Source: Caprella mutica
Lineage: Eukaryota > Arthropoda > Malacostraca > Amphipoda > Caprellidae
DNA: 64,000 bases
Assembly (NCBI GenBank): GCA_947561585.1
Contig: CANNZV010001860.1
Span: 1 to 64,000, forward strand
Reading direction: 5' to 3'
How positions within the stretch are numbered: position 1 is the stretch's first letter; each line of letters opens with the position of its first letter. Positions 60,480 to 64,000 of the stretch are shown here, piece by piece. The translations under genes were made by a program, and so were the position numbers. A model generated the notes under the pieces. The model made no database searches. It had not been told where the DNA came from and saw nothing but the letters and a program-made list of their open reading frames with translations.

Positions 60480-60670
60480 CAATTAAAGTAATATAAACCA
60501 GCGGGGTTCCTGTCTCCTCCACACGACTTCAAGCCTTAAGAGCGGTCGATAAGGTTCATATTGGCGTGGCAGTGGGAAGGAAGAAACCAATTTCGCCTCT
60601 ATAGTGCGTTCATAACGCTCAAAATAACGTCTCTTTCGATCTATGGAGAAACAGCGAAACAATCTGGAAG
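60480..60670 (+). other. GC-rich island with candidate first exon
   Basis: Within a patch of about 50 percent GC, ATG at 60643-60645 opens MEKQRNNLE and runs into a near-perfect splice donor GAAG/GTGAGT (60671-60676). An in-frame TAA at 60625-60627 precedes the ATG, as expected of a 5' UTR, and a CCAAT box (AACCAATTTC, near 60578) lies upstream. On the minus strand a 74-codon frame without ATG (60707-60483) is also open, with an acceptor-like CACCTTCCAG. Either strand could carry an exon. The plus reading would place a new gene just after the gene ending near 60370. Confidence 0.35.
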
Positions 60671-60676
60671 GTGAGT

Positions 60677-62674
60677 GAAAGTTTCTGGAAAAGTAGGGTT
60701 AACATTCATGTTTTGTGGGTGAAAAATGATTATTTTTTGGGAAAAATAATTTTTATGTGAGGGGATTAATTGAATTAAGGAATTATTTTAAATTTCACGA
60801 AGGCTTTCATTATGAATTTGAAATGTATATATTATAAAAAAAGTAATATCAATTCATTCCTAATTGATATTTTGTTATAGGCTCATCAATAAGTTCAATA
60901 TAGAAATTATATTAGAAAGTATTAAAATTAATAATTGATAAACAACAATACAATAATTATTGAAGGCTTAAATTTTCTGAAATTGAAAATAATTAAATTT
61001 ATTACCTAAGAATTTAAAACTATGGATTAGTTTTTCTGTTCATTATTATAATTGTATACTAAATCATTAATTAAATTAAACTGAATCAAGTACAATGAAT
61101 AAATAATCAAATTGAATCTCATATCTATCATATCATGATTACTATTTGAATCTACATATATAATTTGTTTACCTTTCCAAAAAGAATCATCGAATTGTAT
61201 TCCCGGAAAGAAGGTTTTGTTATTTTTTCCCGGTACTGTCAATTAATTGCGAGAAGATTTAATATAATAAATCCTAGTTGTTTATAACTCTATTCTTGCT
61301 AATTTAATAGATAAGATGCGATATGGTCCATTTAATAAATGTTTTTTATAGTTTCTCATGAACCGCATTAAAGATACAAAACTGGTTTTACGTGGAAAGG
61401 ACACTTTATATAAAGAAATTCGACTTAAAATGTTTCTATTTTTTGCATGAAATTGAAGGTAAATAATACATATCAATTGCATACGATCTATATTATGAAT
61501 TCAATCCCTCTTAATATCTATATTTCCTGCAATAGAAATATAATAACTTGGGTAAATATGGACAGAAGTTTGTCCTCAAAAATTTATTTCAATAACGTCA
61601 CACAGTTCAAAACATAATTCACCATATCTGAATTATGGAGAGCTTATTATTTTAACTGAACACTTTACTCCTAACTACAGTAATCTGTCATTTCTTGGGA
61701 TAACTTATGTAATCTCTGTAGTTATATCTTAATCTATTCCGTTGAATAATACTTATATATATGATTATTAATTCATTCCAATGTAAATAACTATCTTCTA
61801 TATTTAACTGTAATTTAATAAACTTAAATAATTTAAAATTTTAAACACTGTCAAATCATTCTTCAAATTAGCAATAGTATTTAAAAAGTTTAACAAAAAT
61901 GTATATTGAATAGTTAGAATTAGAATAAAATTTCAATTGATTCATACAATTAATGATTTATATATTCATTTATTTATTTAAACATAATAATTTTCAACAA
62001 TGTAAGTAAGATAAAGCAAAATGAAGAATGTTCCACAACATTAAAATCAGTTACAATTATCTTTCATATACTTGAAACAATTTGGCATTTACAAATTTTA
62101 GAAACCAGTTAGTTAATCAAATAATAAAACAAAACTTCAGTTTCTAGTTCTAAATGTTGAATAAATATTTAATTCGACTTGAGTAATCGTTAATTTGATA
62201 ATTAACTGTCTTAAAAATAGTAAAATATACGTATTATTAATTGATATAAATATCACAGTACTTTTAATTTGTAGATGTTGATCATTAGTTCATCTTATCA
62301 TAATAACTGATATAATTTCTCCACTGCTTTGTATTAAATTTCAAATTTAACTTTTCTAGTTATTAATTAACTGAATGAATAGGTAATTTTATAAATTTAC
62401 AATAGGAATTGAGGGTCCAAGCTTTCAAATAGAAAGAAAAACTATCTATTCATCATCACGAAAAGAATAAAAATTCTGTATAAAACAATGAATTTTATTA
62501 CAAAATGTCGAATGATGAATACCATCTTTCTTTATTAGCTTACCAACCTTTATTTTAATATAAATTACTTTCTTATTACTTACAAATTAATTTTGTGATT
62601 TTATTGAGAACAGTGAAATTGATATAGAATTATCTTTTACTAACAACATTTTTCACCGAGAGCATTTCACTTCT
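60677..62674. other. Gene-free AT-rich stretch
   Basis: Could be first intron of the candidate gene to the left. Frames at 61027-61482 on the minus strand have no recognised motif. Confidence 0.45.
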
Positions 62675-62678
62675 TTAA

Positions 62679-62929
62679 AGGCTGCTTCACACATCACCGA
62701 TATCCGTCCGGGACGTCACCGATATCAGTCCGGCACGTCACCGATATCCGTCCGGCACGTCACCGGTCAGTGATTTTTTATCACTGAGGAGAACCGGTAC
62801 TGTGTGAATGTGTCCGTTGAAATTAATGTAACGATATATTTTTTCACTGACACCGAATCACTGAGGGAAGAGTGACGGAGACGGACCGGTAACGTGCCGG
62901 ACGGATATCGGTGATGTGTGAAGCAGCCT
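62679..62929. mobile_element. MITE-5 with TTAA target duplication
   Basis: A 251-bp element bounded by AGGCTGCTTCACACATCACC and its complement, with TTAA on each side (62675-62678 and 62930-62933). TTAA, or its TTA/TAA subset, would fit piggyBac-like or PIF/Harbinger-like insertion. The left arm has three tandem copies of CACGTCACCGATATCCGTCC plus GG (22 bp), where the right arm has one. The interior is GC-rich and palindromic (TCACTGA words). No coding capacity. Confidence 0.85.
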
Positions 62930-62933
62930 TTAA

Positions 62934-63639
62934 TATATTATAAATAGATTATGTTAAATAGAAGATCAGTATATTAGACTGTTCCAATTTTCTGTCACAT
63001 AAAGAATTAGTAAAAAATAAATATTAATATCAGAGGACATTAATTCAAAGATTATAAATAATTTAAATCAAATCATCACATTTTTTGCAATATCTCTTGC
63101 CGGATGTTCCCACATTTGGAACATATAAATTAGTAAAAATTAAATAATAGTATCAGAGGATATTAATTTCCTGTGAAGATAGTCTTTTCAGAGATTAAAA
63201 AATTAATTAAATCATCACATTTCTTTTCAATATCTCTTGAATCATTTATGATATAAAATATCATGAAAAATATAAAATAATTCTATATATTTATTTTACA
63301 ACTACTTAAATAGAGCTTATTTTATTTATGTTTTCAATGTAAGTATGTACGTATATTTATATAGGATAAAAATACACTGGAAGTATAATTAATATTATGA
63401 AAATTCTAATTCGAGTTCCCATATATTTCACATGTTAGTTTCAATTAAATGTATTTGCAATCGTTGTGAAAATAAATAACTCCTGATATCTTTGTTTGAA
63501 TCTCCAGTTTCAAAAAAAGGTAGAGGTATATTAAGATAACTACCACAGTAACAGACCCATTGGGTGGGATAGAACAAATATCACCACTATTTCCATAATA
63601 AGTATATAGTAATTTTATTATTACCTTTGTAAATTTGCG
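62934..63639. other. Gene-free AT-rich stretch
   Basis: Two related segments (CATCACATTTYTTTTGCAATATCTCTTG near 63076 and 63216, each with AGAGGAYATTAAT) suggest a diverged local duplication of about 120-150 bp. No gene evidence. Confidence 0.45.
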
Positions 63640-64000
63640 GAAGGTCATATTTTACCCGGCATTAATTTTTTATTTATCATCTTTTTATTAGAAAAACTGT
63701 TATCGTTCTATCAAATTGCCTGAAATTTAGTGAAACGATTGGTCCATGTCCAGTGACCTGCTGCTAGAATTTTGGGAGTGACCCGGTCAAAAGTCAAGGT
63801 CATGGTCTTTTATAACTCAAAAAGTATTGAAACATGTTGCATGAAACTTGGTTGGACGATTGGTCAATATACAGGAACAATTTTGTTAGATTTTAGGACC
63901 AATCGGGTGATAGATCAAAGATCAAGGTCAAGGCCATTTTTAACGCAATAACTAAAAGTATTCAACCAAATTTTGGGAGCAATCCAATTAAAGGTCAAGG
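63640..64000 (-). mobile_element. TGACCTTGACC repeat family, inverted copy, cut by window end
   Basis: On the minus strand it carries the same elements as the SINE-like copy at 53180-53475: TGACCTTGACTTTTGACCGG, GTCACTGGACATGGACCAAT and CAATTTGATAG. At least two TGACCTTGA modules are present (near 63795 and 63930) and a third begins at the right edge, so the module is itself repeated. It continues beyond the window. Confidence 0.6.

Overview
This window looks like non-coding DNA from a metazoan nuclear genome. It is strongly AT-rich, has almost no open reading frames outside simple repeats, carries decayed non-LTR reverse transcriptase fragments, MITE-type palindromes and a SINE-like repeat, and shows eukaryotic splice and polyadenylation signals around a short exon near the right end. 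An invertebrate, possibly an arthropod, is my best guess, but I cannot identify the species. Nothing suggests bacterial or organellar DNA.

The most striking property is the tandem-repeat load. About twenty minisatellite arrays (units of 12 to 57 bp) cover roughly 20 to 21 kb, about a third of the window. From left to right they are: a 32-bp unit (1-2132), a 20-bp unit (2501-2590), 15 bp (5791-6040), 16 bp (9840-11118), 22 bp (11697-12515), inverted 18-bp arrays (14401-15374), 16 bp (15844-17945), inverted 15/16-bp arrays in a giant palindrome (18828-19941), 22 bp (26147-26918), 24 bp (30092-30656), 25 bp (31283-33166), 15 bp (33570-35456), 12-13 bp (36735-39000), 19 bp (40882-41822), 23 bp (42365-42635), 39 bp (43229-43470), 19 bp (45525-46684), 57 bp (49835-51358), 22 bp (55640-56380) and again the same 32-bp unit as at the left edge (56968-58184). 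Several arrays show higher-order periodicity, so blocks of units were amplified together. All of the long open frames (up to 667 codons) lie inside these arrays and are artefacts of unit sequence.

Between the arrays lie mobile-element remnants. There are at least five palindromic MITE-like families, two with clear target duplications (TAA at 28623-28879, TTAA at 62679-62929), a fold-back element of about 1.1 kb with a 12-bp target duplication (18828-19941), a second fold-back candidate (14401-15374), a family whose terminal cap encloses minisatellite cores (copies near 2.5, 43.3, 53.1 and 56 kb), a SINE/LINE-like family rich in TCAAGGTCA half-sites (29.5, 53.3 and 63.8 kb), and two reverse transcriptase shards.

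The recurring theme, and my main candidate for something new, is that several minisatellites sit inside transposon termini. In MITE-2 the terminal inverted repeat itself has been amplified about 17 times. In MITE-5 one arm has three copies of a 22-bp unit where the other arm has one. In the fold-back elements both arms are arrays of different lengths. This reads as a graded series from MITE to minisatellite. Genes are scarce: one credible terminal coding exon (60120-60239, plus strand) with a polyA signal, a possible first exon about 400 bp beyond it, and a few GC-richer patches that could be promoter or exon. All of these are hypotheses made from sequence alone.
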